Source: Rhabditoides inermis
Lineage: Eukaryota; Nematoda; Chromadorea; Rhabditida; Rhabditidae
DNA length: 64,000 nucleotides
Assembly (NCBI GenBank): GCA_963966185.1
Contig: CAWZYM010000191.1
Location: forward strand, 186,001 to 250,000
Direction: 5' to 3'
The notes under the pieces are model-generated. The model was given only the letters and a program-made list of their open reading frames with translations. It was not told the DNA's origin and did no database searches. Below, piece by piece: positions 13,701 to 26,600 of this stretch (within the stretch, counting starts at the first letter, position 1; every line of letters starts with the position of its first letter). The translations under genes and the position numbers were made by a program.

Positions 13701-15270
13701 CAGATCCACTCTAGAGAGCGTAGAGAAGCAGTCCGGGAGTTGTGACTTCCCAGTTCTGCTAATTATGGCATTTATGCAAAAATATTTTCTTCCAGATGTG
13801 TTCGAATCGTGATCGAACTAGATCAGAGAAATAACAGAATGAGGAGGAATCACTGTGTCAGATCCACTCTAGAAAGCGTAGAGAAGCAGTCCGGGAGTTG
13901 TGACTTTCCAGTTCTGCTAATTATGGCATTTATGCAAAACTATTTTCTTCGAATCGTGATCGAACTAGATCAGAGAAATAACAGAATAAGGAGGAATCAC
14001 TGTGTCAGTTTCACTCTAGAGAGCGTAGAGAAGCAGTCCGGGAGTTGTGACTTCCCAGTTCTGCTAATTATGGCATTTATGCAAAACTATTTTCTTCCAA
14101 ATATGTTCGAATCGTGATCGAACTAGATCAGAGAAATAACAGACTAAGGAGGAATCACTGTGTCAGATCCACTCTAGAGAGCGTAGAGAAGCAGTCCGGG
14201 AGTTGTGACTTCCCAGTTCTGCTAATTATGGCATTTATGCAAAACTATTTTCTTCCAAATGTGTTCGAATCGTGATCGAACTAGATCAGAGAAATAACAG
14301 AATAAGGAGGAATCACTGTGTCAGTTCCACTCTAGAAAGCGTAGAGAAGCAGTCCGGGAGTTGTGACTTCCCAGTTCTGCTAATTATGGCATTTATGCAA
14401 AACTTTTTTCTTCGAATCGTGATCGAACTAGATCAGAGAAATAACAGAATAAGGAGGAATCACTGTGTCAGTTTCACTCTAGAGAGCGTAGAGAAGCAGT
14501 CCGGGAGTTGTGACTTCCCAGTTCTGCTAATTATGACATTTATGCAAAACTATTTTCATCCAGATGTGTTCGAATCGTGATCGAACTAGATCAGAGAAAT
14601 AACAGAATAAGGAGGAATCACTGTGTCAGTTCCACTCTAGAGAGCGTAGAGAAGCAGTCCGGAAGTTGTGACTTCCCAGTTCTGCTAGTTATGGCATTTA
14701 TGCAAAACTATTTTCTTCCAAATGTGTTCGAATCGTGATCGAACTAGATCAGAGAAACAACAGAATGAGGAGGAATCACTGTGTCAGATCCACTCTAGAG
14801 AGCGTAGAGAAGCAGTCCGGTAGTTGTGACTTCCCAGTTCTGCTAATTATGGCATTTATGCAAAACTATTTTCTTCCAGATGTGTTCGAATCGTGATCGA
14901 ACTAGATCAGAGAAATAACAGAATAAGGAGGAATCACTGTGTCAGTTCCACTCTAGAGAGCGTAGAGAAGCAGTCCGGAAGTTGTGACTTCCCAGTTCTG
15001 CTAGTTATGGCGTTTATGCAAAACTATTTTCTTCCAAATGTGTTCGAATCGTGATCGAACTAGATCAGAGAAACAACAGAATGAGGAGGAATCACTGTGT
15101 CAGATCCACTCTAGAGAGCGTAGAGAAGCAGTCCGGGAGTTGTGACTTCCCAGTTCTGCTAATTATGGCATTTATGCAAAAATATTTTCTTCCAGATGTG
15201 TTCGAATCGTGATCGAACTAGATCAGAGAAATAACAGAATGAGGAGGAATCACTGTGTCAGTTCCACTCT
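7720..15270 (+). repeat. Nested block duplications (shifts 3,293, 1,092 and 4,385 bp)
   Basis: About 7,720-9,755 recurs as 11,013-13,048 (shift 3,293), tracked by AAGGAAGAATCAC (8,041 and 11,334), CTAGACCAGAG and the three 157-bp monomers. The end of that block is then repeated once more with a 1,092-bp shift (about 12,087-13,048 to 13,179-14,140); both copies end in the rare ACAGACTAAGG. From about 14,145 the sequence follows 9,760-10,885 (shift 4,385 = 3,293+1,092), including the unusual GTTATGGCGTTT near 10,620 and 15,005. Divergence returns near 15,270. Confidence 0.85.
8639..9109 (+). repeat. Three consecutive 157-bp monomers (one-base deletion), copied twice more
   Basis: Three neighbouring monomers read TTTTTTCCAG where the array usually has TTTTCTTCCAG, so each is 157 bp. 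The same triplet reappears at 11,932-12,402 and 13,024-13,494 with the same internal variants, such as GCATTGATGC in the middle unit. The first unit of the third copy is replaced upstream by a diverged monomer (TTCTATTTTAGAG, AAACAGTGCGG). It is a clear cassette marker for the block duplications here. Confidence 0.88.
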
Positions 15271-18200
15271 AGAAAGCGTAGAGAAGCAGTCCGGGAGTTG
15301 TGACTTCCCAGTTCTGCTAATTATGGCATTTACGCAAAACTTTTTTCTTCGAATCGTGATCGAACTAGATCAGAGAAATAACAGAATAAGGAGGAATCAC
15401 TGTGTCAGTTTCACTCTAGAGAGCGTAGAGAAGCAGTCCGGGAGTTGTGACTTCCCAGTTCTGCTAATTATGACATTTATGCAAAACTATTTTCTTCCAG
15501 ATGTGTTCGAATCGTGATCGAACTAGATCAGAGAAATAACAGAAAAAGGAGGAATCACTGTGTCAGTTCCACTCTAGAGAGCGTAGAGAAGCAGTCCGGA
15601 AGTTGTGACTTCCCAGTTCTGCTAGTTATGGCATTTATGCAAAACTATTTTCTTCCAAATGTGTTCGAATCGTGATCGAACTAGATCAGAGAAACAACAG
15701 AATGAGGAGGAATCACTGTGTCAGATCCACTCTAGAGAGCGTAGAGAAGCAGTCCGGTAGTTGTGACTTCCCAGTTCTGCTAATTATGGCATTTATGCAA
15801 AACTATTTTCTTCCAGATGTGTTCGAATCGTGATCGAACTAGATCAGAGAAATAACAGAATAAGGAGGAATCACTGTGTCAGTTCCACTCTAGAGAGCGT
15901 AGAGAAGCAGTCCGGAAGTTGTGACTTCCCAGTTCTGCTAGTTATGGCGTTTATGCAAAACTATTTTCTTCCAAATGTGTTCGAATCGTGATCGAACTAG
16001 ATCAGAGAAACAACAGAATGAGGAGGAATCACTGTGTCAGATCCACTCTAGAGAGCGTAGAGAAGCAGTCCGGGAGTTGTGACTTCCCAGTTCTGCTAAT
16101 TATGGCATTTATGCAAAAATATTTTCTTCCAGATGTGTTCGAATCGTGATCGAACTAGATCAGAGAAATAACAGAATGAGGAGGAATCACTGTGTCAGTT
16201 CCACTCTAGAGAGCGTAGAGAAGCAGTCCGGGAGTTGTGACTTCCCAGTTCTGCTAATTATGGCATTTATGCAAAACTATTTTCTTCCAAATGTGTTCGA
16301 ATCGTGATCGAACTAGATCAGAGAAATAACAGAATAAGGTGGAATCACTGTGTCAGTTCCACTCTAGAAAGCGTAGAGAAGCAGTCCGGGAGTTGTGACT
16401 TCCCAGTTCTGCTAATTATGGCATTTATGCAAAACTTTTTTCTTCGAATCGTGATCGAACTAGATCAGAGAAATAACAGAATAAGGAGGAATCACTGTGT
16501 CAGTTTCACTCTAGAGAGCGTAGAGAAGCAGTCCGGGAGTTGTGACTTCCCAGTTCTGCTAATTATGACATTTATGCAAAACTATTTTCTTCCAGATGTG
16601 TTCGAATCGTGATCGAACTAGATCAGAGAAATAACAGAATAAGGAGGAATCACTGTGTCAGTTCCACTCTAGAGAGCGTAGAGAAGCAGTCCGGAAGTTG
16701 TGACTTCCCAGTTCTGCTAGTTATGGCATTTATGCAAAACTATTTTCTTCCAAATGTGTTCGAATCGTGATCGAACTAGATCAGAGAAACAACAGAATGA
16801 GGAGGAATCACTGTGTCAGTTTCACTCTAGAGACCGTAGAGAAGCAGTCCGGGAGTTGTGACTTCCCAGTTCTGCTAGTTATGGCGTTTATGCAAAAATA
16901 TTTTCTTCCAGATGTGTTCGAATCGTGATCGAACTAGATCAGAGAAATAACAGAATAAGGAGGAATCACTGTGTCAGTTCCACTCTAGAGAGCGTAGAGA
17001 AGCAGACCGGTAGTTGTGACTTCCCAGTTCTGCTAATTATGGCATTTATGCAAAACTATTTTCTTCCAAATGTGTTCGAATCGTGATCGAACTAGATCAG
17101 AGAAATAACAGAATAAGGAGGAATCACTGTGTCAGTTTCACTCTAGAGACCGTAGAGAAGCAGTCCGGGAGTTGTGACTTCCCAGTTCTGCTAATTATGG
17201 CATTTATGCAAAAATATTTTCTTCCAGATGTGTTCGAATCGTGATCGAACTAGATCAGAGAAATAACATAATAAGGAGGAATCACTGTGTCAGTTCCACT
17301 CTAGAGAGCGTAGAGAAGCAGTCCGGTAGTTGTGACTTCCCAGTTCTGCTAATTATGGCATTTATGCAAAAATATTTTCTTCCAAATGTGTTCGAATCGT
17401 GATCGAACTAGATCAGAGAAATAACAGAATAAGGAGGAATCACTGTGTCAGTTCCACTCTAGAGAGCGTAGAAAAGCAGTCCGGGAGTTGTGACTTCCCA
17501 GTTCTGCTAATTATGGCATTTATGCAAAACTATTTTCTTCCAGATGTGTTCGAATCGTGATCGAACTAGATCAGAGAAATAACAGAATAAGGAGGAATCA
17601 CTGTGTCAGTTCCACTCTAGAGAGCGTAGAGAAGCAGACCGGGAGTTGTGACTTCCCAGTTCTGCTAATTATGGCATTTATGCAAAACTTTTTTCTTCGA
17701 ATCGTGATCGAACTAGATCAGAGAAATAACAGAATAAGGAGGAATCACTGTGTCAGTTTCACTCTAGAGAGCGTAGAGAAGCAGTCCGGGAGTTGTGACT
17801 TCCTAGTTCTGCTAATTATGACATTTATGCAAAACTATTTTCTTCCAGATGTGTTCGAATCGTGATCGAACTAGATCAGAGAAATAACAGAATAAGGAGG
17901 AATCACTGTGTCAGTTCCACTCTAGAGAGCGTAGAGAAGCAGTCCGGAAGTTGTGACTTCCCAGTTCTGCTAGTTATGGCATTTATGCAAAACTATTTTC
18001 TTCCAAATGTGTTCGAATCGTGATCGAACTAGATCAGAGAAACAACAGAATGAGGAGGAATCACTGTGTCAGATCCACTCTAGAGAGCGTAGAGAAGCAG
18101 TCCGGTAGTTGTGACTTCCCAGTTCTGCTAATTATGGCATTTATGCAAAACTATTTTCTTCCAAATGTGTTCGAATCGTGATCGAACTAGATCAGAGAAA

Positions 18201-20380
18201 TAACAGAATAAGGAGGAATCACTGTGTCAGTTTCACTCTAGAGACCGTAGAGAAGCAGTCCGGGAGTTGTGACTTCCCAGTTCTGCTAATTATGGCATTT
18301 ATGCAAAAATATTTTCTTCCAGATGTGTTCGAATCGTGATCGAACTAGATCAGAGAAATAACATAATAAGGAGGAATCACTGTGTCAGTTCCACTCTAGA
18401 GAGCGTAGAGAAGCAGTCCGGTAGTTGTGACTTCCCAGTTCTGCTAATTATGGCATTTATGCAAAAATATTTTCTTCCAAGTGTGTTCGAATCGTGATCG
18501 AACTAGATCAGAGAAATAACAGAATAAGGAGGAATCACTGTGTCAGTTCCACTCTAGAGAGCGTAGAAAAGCAGTCCGGGAGTTGTGACTTCCCAGTTCT
18601 GCTAATTATGGCATTTATGCAAAACTATTTTCTTCCAGATGTGTTCGAATCGTGATCGAACTAGATCAGAGAAATAACAGAATAAGGAGGAATCACTGTG
18701 TCAGTTCCACTCTAGAGAGCGTAGAGAAGCAGACCGGGAGTTGTGACTTCCCAGTTCTGCTAATTATGGCATTTATGCAAAACTATTTTCTTCCAAATGT
18801 GTTCGAATCGTGATCGAACTAGATCAGAGAAATAACAGAATAAGGAGGAATCACTGTGTCAGTTCCACTCTAGAGAGGGTAGAGAAGCAGTCCGGGAGTT
18901 GTGACTTCCCAGTTCTGCTAATTATGGCATTTATGCAAAACTATTTTCTTCCAAATGTGTTCGAATCGTGATCGAACTAGATCAGAGAAATAACAGAATA
19001 AGGAGGAATCACTGTGTCAGTTCCACTCTAGAAAGCGTAGAGAAGCAGTCCGGGAGTTGTGACTTCCCAGTTATGCTAATTATGGCATTTATGCAAAACT
19101 TTTTTCTTCGAATCGTGATCGAACTAGATCAGAGAAATAACAGAATAAGGAGGAATCACTGTGTCAGTTTCACTCTAGAGAGCGTAGAGAAGCAGTCCGG
19201 GAGTTGTGACTTCCCAGTTCTGCTAATTATGACATTTATGCAAAACTATTTTCTTCCAGATGTGTTCGAATCGTGATCGAACTAGATCAGAGAAATAACA
19301 GAATAAGGAGGAATCACTGTGTCAGTTCCACTCTAGAGAGCGTAGAGAAGCAGTCCGGAAGTTGTGACTTCCCAGTTCTGCTAGTTATGGCATTTATGCA
19401 AAACTATTTTCTTCCAAATGTGTTCGAATCGTGATCGAACTAGATCAGAGAAACAACAGAATGAGGAGGAATCACTGTGTCAGATCCACTCTAGAGAGCG
19501 TAGAGAAGCAGTCCGGTAGTTGTGACTTCCCAGTTCTGCTAATTATGACATTTATGCAAAACTATTTTCTTCCAGATGTGTTCGAATCGTGATCGAACTA
19601 GATCAGAGAAATAACAGAATAAGGAGGAATCACTGTGTCAGTTCCACTCTAGAGAGCGTAGAAAAGCAGTCCGGGAGTTGTGACTTCCCAGTTCTGCTAG
19701 TTATGGCATTTATGCAAAAATAATTTCTTCCAGATGTGTTCGAATCGTGATCGAACTAGATCAGAGAAATAACAGAATAAGGAGGAATCACTGTGTCAGT
19801 TCCACTCTAGAGAGCGTAGAGAAGCAGTCCGGTAGTTGTGACTTCCCAGTTCTGCTAATTATGGCATTTATGCAAAAATATTTTCTTCCAAATGTGTTCG
19901 AATCGTGATCGAACTAGATCAGAGAAATAACAGAATAAGGAGGAATCACTGTGTCAGTTCCACTCTAGAGAGCGTAGAAAAGCAGTCCGGGAGTTGTGAC
20001 TTCCCAGTTCTGCTAATTATGGCATTTATGCAAAACTATTTTCTTCCAGATGTGTTCGAATCGTGATCGAACTAGATCAGAGAAATAACAGAATGAGGAG
20101 GAATTACTGTGTCAGTTCCACTCTAGAGAGCGTAGAGAAGCAGTCCGGGAGTTGTGACTTCCCAGTTCTGCTAATTATGGCATTTATGCAAAACTATTTT
20201 CTTCCAAATGTGTTCGAATCGTGATCGAACTAGATCAGAGAAATAACAGAATAAGGAGGAATCACTGTGTCAGTTTCACTCTAGAGAGCGTAGAGAAGCA
20301 GTCCGGGAGTTGTGACTTCCCAGTTCTGCTAATTATGACATTTATGCAAAACTATTTTCTTCCAGATGTGTTCGAATCGT

Positions 20381-20527
20381 GATCGAACTAGATCAGAGAA
20401 ATAACAGAATAAGGAGGAATCACTGTGTCAGTTCCACTCTAGAGAGCGTAGAAAAGCAGTCCGGGAGTTGTGACTTCCCAGTTCTGCTAATTATGGCATT
20501 TATGCAAAACTTTTTTCTTCGAATCGT
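20381..20527 (+). repeat. Representative short monomer, 147 bp (11-bp deletion form)
   Basis: Identical in layout to the 158-bp unit except that the 11 bases between TTTTCTTC and GAATCG are missing, giving TTCTTCGAATCG. The ends of the lost piece share TTC, so loss by slippage or microhomology is plausible. The core of the TTCGA/TCGAA dyad at the monomer boundary survives. The unit is exactly 49 codons long and open in one frame. This form recurs across the window at 581, 1,044, 1,507, 9,56x, 10,02x, throughout 14,270-35,000, and at 49,5xx, 51,2xx, 51,8xx and 59,0xx-59,2xx. Confidence 0.93.
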
Positions 20528-20685
20528 GATCGAACTAGATCAGAGAAATAACAGAATAAGGAGGAATCACTGTGTCAGTTTCACTCTAGAGAGCGTAGAG
20601 AAGCAGTCCGGGAGTTGTGACTTCCCAGTTCTGCTAATTATGACATTTATGCAAAACTATTTTCTTCCAGATGTGTTCGAATCGT
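20528..20685 (+). repeat. Representative full-length monomer, 158 bp
   Basis: One exact full-length unit, counted from GATCGAACTAG to the GAATCGT before the next GATCGAACTAG. Contents in order: a GATC-rich start, a purine-rich AATAAGGAGGAATCAC stretch, an XbaI-type palindrome CTCTAGAG, a short imperfect hairpin around GGGAGTTGTGACTTCCC, an A+T-rich CATTTATGCAAAAC and T-rich tract, then CCAGATGTGTTCGAATCGT. A 6-bp dyad (GTTCGA, 7-bp spacer, TCGAAC) spans the boundary with the next monomer. Since 158 is not a multiple of three, a frame open through one unit hits TGA in the next. Confidence 0.95.
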
Positions 20686-23600
20686 GATCGAACTAGATCA
20701 GAGAAATAACAGAATAAGGAGGAATCACTGTGTCAGTTCCACTCTAGAGAGCGTAGAAAAGCAGTCCGGGAGTTGTGACTTCCCAGTTCTGCTAGTTATG
20801 GCATTTATGCAAAAATAATTTCTTCCAGATGTGTTCGAATCGTGATCGAACTAGATCAGAGAAATAACAGAATAAGGAGGAATCACTGTGTCAGTTCCAC
20901 TCTAGAGAGCGTAGAGAAGCAGTCCGGTAGTTGTGACTTCCCAGTTCTGCTAATTATGGCATTTATGCAAAAATATTTTCTTCCAAATGTGTTCGAATCG
21001 TGATCGAACTAGATCAGAGAAATAACAGAATAAGGAGGAATCACTGTGTCAGTTCCACTCTAGAGAGCGTAGAAAAGCAGTCCGGGAGTTGTGACTTCCC
21101 AGTTCTGCTAATTATGGCATTTATGCAAAACTATTTTCTTCCAGATGTGTTCGAATCGTGATCGAACTAGATCAGAGAAATAACAGAATGAGGAGGAATT
21201 ACTGTGTCAGTTCCACTCTAGAGAGCGTAGAGAAGCAGTCCGGGAGTTGTGACTTCCCAGTTCTGCTAATTATGGCATTTATGCAAAACTATTTTCTTCC
21301 AAATGTGTTCGAATCGTGATCGAACTAGATCAGAGAAATAACAGAATAAGGAGGAATCACTGTGTCAGTTCCACTCTAGAAAGCGTAGAGAAGCAGTCCG
21401 GGAGTTGTGACTTCCCAGTTCTGCTAATTATGGCATTTATGCAAAACTTTTTTCTTCGAATCGTGATCGAACTAGATCAGAGAAATAACAGAATAAGGAG
21501 GAATCACTGTGTCAGTTTCACTCTAGAGAGCGTAGAGAAGCAGTCCGGGAGTTGTGACTTCCCAGTTCTGCTAATTATGACATTTATGCAAAACTATTTT
21601 CTTCCAGATGTGTTCGAATCGTGATCGAACTAGATCAGAGAAATAACAGAATAAGGAGGAATCACTGTGTCAGTTCCACTCTAGAGAGCGTAGAAAAGCA
21701 GTCCGGGAGTTGTGACTTCCCAGTTCTGCTAATTATGGCATTTATGCAAAACTATTTTCTTCCAAATGTGTTCGAATCGTGATCGAACTAGATCAGAGAA
21801 ATAACAGAATAAGGAGGAATCACTGTGTCAGTTCCACTCTAGAAAGCGTAGAGAAGCAGTCCGGGAGTTGTGACTTCCCAGTTCTGCTAATTATGGCATT
21901 TATGCAAAACTTTTTTCTTCGAATCGTGATCGAACTAGATCAGAGAAATAACAGAATAAGGAGGAATCACTGTGTCAGTTTCACTCTAGAGAGCGTAGAG
22001 AAGCAGTCCGGGAGTTGTGACTTCCCAGTTCTGCTAATTATGACATTTATGCAAAACTATTTTCTTCCAGATGTGTTCGAATCGTGATCGAACTAGATCA
22101 GAGAAATAACAGAATAAGGAGGAATCACTGTGTCAGTTCCACTCTAGAGAGCGTAGAAAAGCAGTCCGGGAGTTGTGACTTCCCAGTTCTGCTAGTTATG
22201 GCATTTATGCAAAACTATTTTCTTCGAATCGTGATCGAACTAGATCAGAGAAATAACAGAATAAGGAGGAATCACTGTGTCAGTTTCACTCTAGAGAGCG
22301 TAGAGAAGCAGTCCGGGAGTTGTGACTTCTCAGTTCTGCTAATTATGACATTTATGCAAAACTATTTTCTTCCAGATGTGTTCGAATCGTGATCGAACTA
22401 GATCAGAGAAATAACAGAATAAGGAGGAATCACTGTGTCAGTTCCACTCTAGAGAGCGTAGAGAAGCAGTCCGGAAGTTGTGACTTCCCAGTTCTGCTAG
22501 TTATGGCATTTATGCAAAACTATTTTCTTCCAAATGTGTTCGAATCGTGATCGAACTAGATCAGAGAAACAACAGAATGAGAAGGAATCACTGTGTCAGA
22601 TCCACTCTAGAGAGCGTAGAGAAGCAGTCCGGTAGTTGTGACTTCCCAGTTCTGCTAATTATGGCATTTATGCAAAACTATTTTCTTCCAGATGTGTTCG
22701 AATCGTGATCGAACTAGATCAGAGAAATAACAGAATAAGGAGGAATCACTGTGTCAGTTCCACTCTAGAGAGCGTAGAAAAGCAGTCCGGGAGTTGTGAC
22801 TTCCCAGTTCTGCTAGTTATGGCATTTATGCAAAACTATTTTCTTCCAGATGTGTTCGAATCGTGATCGAACTAGATCAGAGAAATAACAGAATAAGGAG
22901 GAATCACTGTGTCAGTTCCACTCTAGAGAGCGTAGAGAAGCAGTCCGGTAGTTGTGACTTCCCAGTTCTGCTAATTATGGCATTTATGCAAAAATATTTT
23001 CTTCCAAATGTGTTCGAATCGTGATCGAACTAGATCAGAGAAATAACAGAATAAGGAGGAATCACTGTGTCAGTTCCACTCTAGAGAGCGTAGAAAAGCA
23101 GTCCGGGAGTTGTGACTTCCCAGTTCTGCTAATTATGGCATTTATGCAAAACTATTTTCTTCCAGATGTGTTCGAATCGTGATCGAACTAGATCAGAGAA
23201 ATAACAGAATAAGGAGGAATCACTGTGTCAGTTCCACTCTAGAGAGCGTAGAGAAGCAGACCGGGAGTTGTGACTTCCCAGTTCTGCTAATTATGGCATT
23301 TATGCAAAACTATTTTCTTCCAAATGTGTTCGAATCGTGATCGAACTAGATCAGAGAAATAACAGAATAAGGAGGAATCACTGTGTCAGTTCCACTCTAG
23401 AGAGGGTAGAGAAGCAGTCCGGGAGTTGTGACTTCCCAGTTCTGCTAATTATGGCATTTATGCAAAACTATTTTCTTCCAAGTGTGTTCGAATCGTGATC
23501 GAACTAGATCAGAGAAATAACAGAATAAGGAGGAATCACTGTGTCAGTTCCACTCTAGAAAGCGTAGAGAAGCAGTCCGGGAGTTGTGACTTCCCAGTTC

Positions 23601-26600
23601 TGCTAATTATGGCATTTATGCAAAACTTTTTTCTTCGAATCGTGATCGAACTAGATCAGAGAAATAACAGAATAAGGAGGAATCACTGTGTCAGTTTCAC
23701 TCTAGAGAGCGTAGAGAAGCAGTCCGGGAGTTGTGACTTCCCAGTTCTGCTAATTATGACATTTATGCAAAACTATTTTCTTCCAGATGTGTTCGAATCG
23801 TGATCGAACTAGATCAGAGAAATAACAGAATAAGGAGGAATCACTGTGTCAGTTCCACTCTAGAGAGCGTAGAAAAGCAGTCCGGGAGTTGTGACTTCCC
23901 AGTTCTGCTAGTTATGGCATTTATGCAAAACTATTTTCTTCCAGATGTGTTCGAATCGTGATCGAACTAGATCAGAGAAATAACAGAATAAGGAGGAATC
24001 ACTGTGTCAGATCCACTCTAGAGAGCGTAGAGAAGCAGTCCGGGAGTTGTGACTTCCCAGTTCTGCTAATTATGGCATTTATGCAAAAATATTTTCTTCC
24101 AGATGTGTTCGAATCGTGATCGAACTAGATCAGAGAAATAACAGAATGAGGAGGAATTACTGTGTCAGTTCCACTCTAGAGAGCGTAGAGAAGCAGTCCG
24201 GGAGTTGTGACTTCCCAGTTCTGCTAATTATGGCATTTATGCAAAACTATTTTCTTCCAAATGTGTTCGAATCGTGATCGAACTAGATCAGAGAAATAAC
24301 AGAATAAGGAGGAATCACTGTGTCAGTTCCACTCTAGAGAGGGTAGAGAAGCAGTCCGGGAGTTGTGACTTCCCAGTTCTGCTAATTATGGCATTTATGC
24401 AAAACTATTTTCTTCCAAATGTGTTCGAATCGTGATCGAACTATATCAGAGAAATAACAGAATAAGGAGGAATCACTGTGTCAGTTCCACTCTAGAAAGC
24501 GTAGAGAAGCAGTCCGGGAGTTGTGACTTCCCAGTTCTGCTAATTATGGCATTTATGCAAAACTTTTTTCTTCGAATCGTGATCGAACTAGATCAGAGAA
24601 ATAACAGAATAAGGAGGAATCACTGTGTCAGTTTCACTCTAGAGAGCGTAGAGAAGCAGTCCGGGAGTTGTGACTTCCCAGTTCTGCTAATTATGACATT
24701 TATGCAAAACTATTTTCTTCCAGATGTGTTCGAATCGTGATCGAACTAGATCAGAGAAATAACAGAATAAGGAGGAATCACTGTGTCAGTTCCACTCTAG
24801 AGAGCGTAGAAAAGCAGTCCGGGAGTTGTGACTTCCCAGTTCTGCTAGTTATGGCATTTATGCAAAACTATTTTCTTCCAGATGTGTTCGAATCGTGATC
24901 GAACTAGATCAGAGAAATAACAGAATAAGGAGGAATCACTGTGTCAGTTCCACTCTAGAGAGCGTAGAGAAGCAGTCCGGTAGTTGTGACTTCCCAGTTC
25001 TGCTAATTATGGCATTTATGCAAAAATATTTTCTTCCAGATGTGTTCGAATCGTGATCGAACTAGATCAGAGAAATAACAGAATGAGGAGGAATTACTGT
25101 GTCAGTTCCACTCTAGAGAGCGTAGAGAAGCAGTCCGGGAGTTGTGACTTCCCAGTTCTGCTAATTATGGCATTTATGCAAAACTATTTTCTTCCAAATG
25201 TGTTCGAATCGTGATCGAACTAGATCAGAGAAATAACAGAATAAGGAGGAATCACTGTGTCAGTTCCACTCTAGAGAGGGTAGAGAAGCAGTCCGGGAGT
25301 TGTGACTTCCCAGTTCTGCTAATTATGGCATTTATGCAAAACTATTTTCTTCCAAATGTGTTCGAATCGTGATCGAACTATATCAGAGAAATAACAGAAT
25401 AAGGAGGAATCACTGTGTCAGTTCCACTCTAGAAAGCGTAGAGAAGCAGTCCGGGAGTTGTGACTTCCCAGTTCTGCTAATTATGGCATTTATGCAAAAC
25501 TTTTTTCTTCGAATCGTGATCGAACTAGATCAGAGAAATAACAGAATAAGGAGGAATCACTGTGTCAGTTTCACTCTAGAGAGCGTAGAGAAACAGTCCG
25601 GGAGTTGTGACTTCTCAGTTCTGCTAATTATGACATTTATGCAAAACTATTTTCTTCCAGATGTGTTCGAATCGTGATCGAACTAGATCAGAGAAATAAC
25701 AGAATAAGGAGGAATCACTGTGTCAGTTCCACTCTAGAGAGCGTAGAGAAGCAGTCCGGAAGTTGTGACTTCCCAGTTCTGCTAGTTATGGCATTTATGC
25801 AAAACTATTTTCTTCCAAATGTGTTCGAATCGTGATCGAACTAGATCAGAGAAACAACAGAATGAGAAGGAATCACTGTGTCAGATCCACTCTAGAGAGC
25901 GTAGAGAAGCAGTCCGGTAGTTGTGACTTCCCAGTTCTGCTAATTATGGCATTTATGCAAAACTATTTTCTTCCAGATGTGTTCGAATCGTGATCGAACT
26001 AGATCAGAGAAATAACAGAATAAGGAGGAATCACTGTGTCAGTTCCACTCTAGAGAGCGTAGAGAAGCAGTCCGGAAGTTGTGACTTCCCAGTTCTGCTA
26101 GTTATGGCATTTATGCAAAACTATTTTCTTCCAAATGTGTTCGAATCGTGATCGAACTAGATCAGAGAAACAACAGAATGAGGAGGAATCACTGTGTCAG
26201 ATCCACTCTAGAGAGCGTAGAGAAGCAGTCCGGGAGTTGTGACTTCCCAGTTCTGCTAATTATGGCATTTATGCAAAAATATTTTCTTCCAGATGTGTTC
26301 GAATCGTGATCGAACTAGATCAGAGAAATAACAGAATGAGGAGGAATTACTGTGTCAGTTCCACTCTAGAGAGCGTAGAGAAGCAGTCCGGGAGTTGTGA
26401 CTTCCCAGTTCTGCTAATTATGGCATTTATGCAAAACTATTTTCTTCCAAATGTGTTCGAATCGTGATCGAACTAGATCAGAGAAATAACAGAATAAGGA
26501 GGAATCACTGTGTCAGTTCCACTCTAGAAAGCGTAGAGAAGCAGTCCGGGAGTTGTGACTTCCCAGTTCTGCTAATTATGGCATTTATGCAAAACTTTTT

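Noticed and set aside
20555..20585. Ribosome-binding-site-like AAGGAGG followed by GTG or ATG (CACTGTG, CACTATG)
   Set aside because: The spacing looks bacterial, but the frame GTG/ATG TCA GTT hits TAG in CTCTAGAG after a few codons. It repeats in every monomer as part of the satellite, and the context is eukaryotic.
20528..20685. CENP-B box in the monomer
   Set aside because: I compared TTCG-containing and CGGG-containing parts on both strands with the NTTCGNNNNANNCGGGN pattern; the spacing and key bases do not fit.
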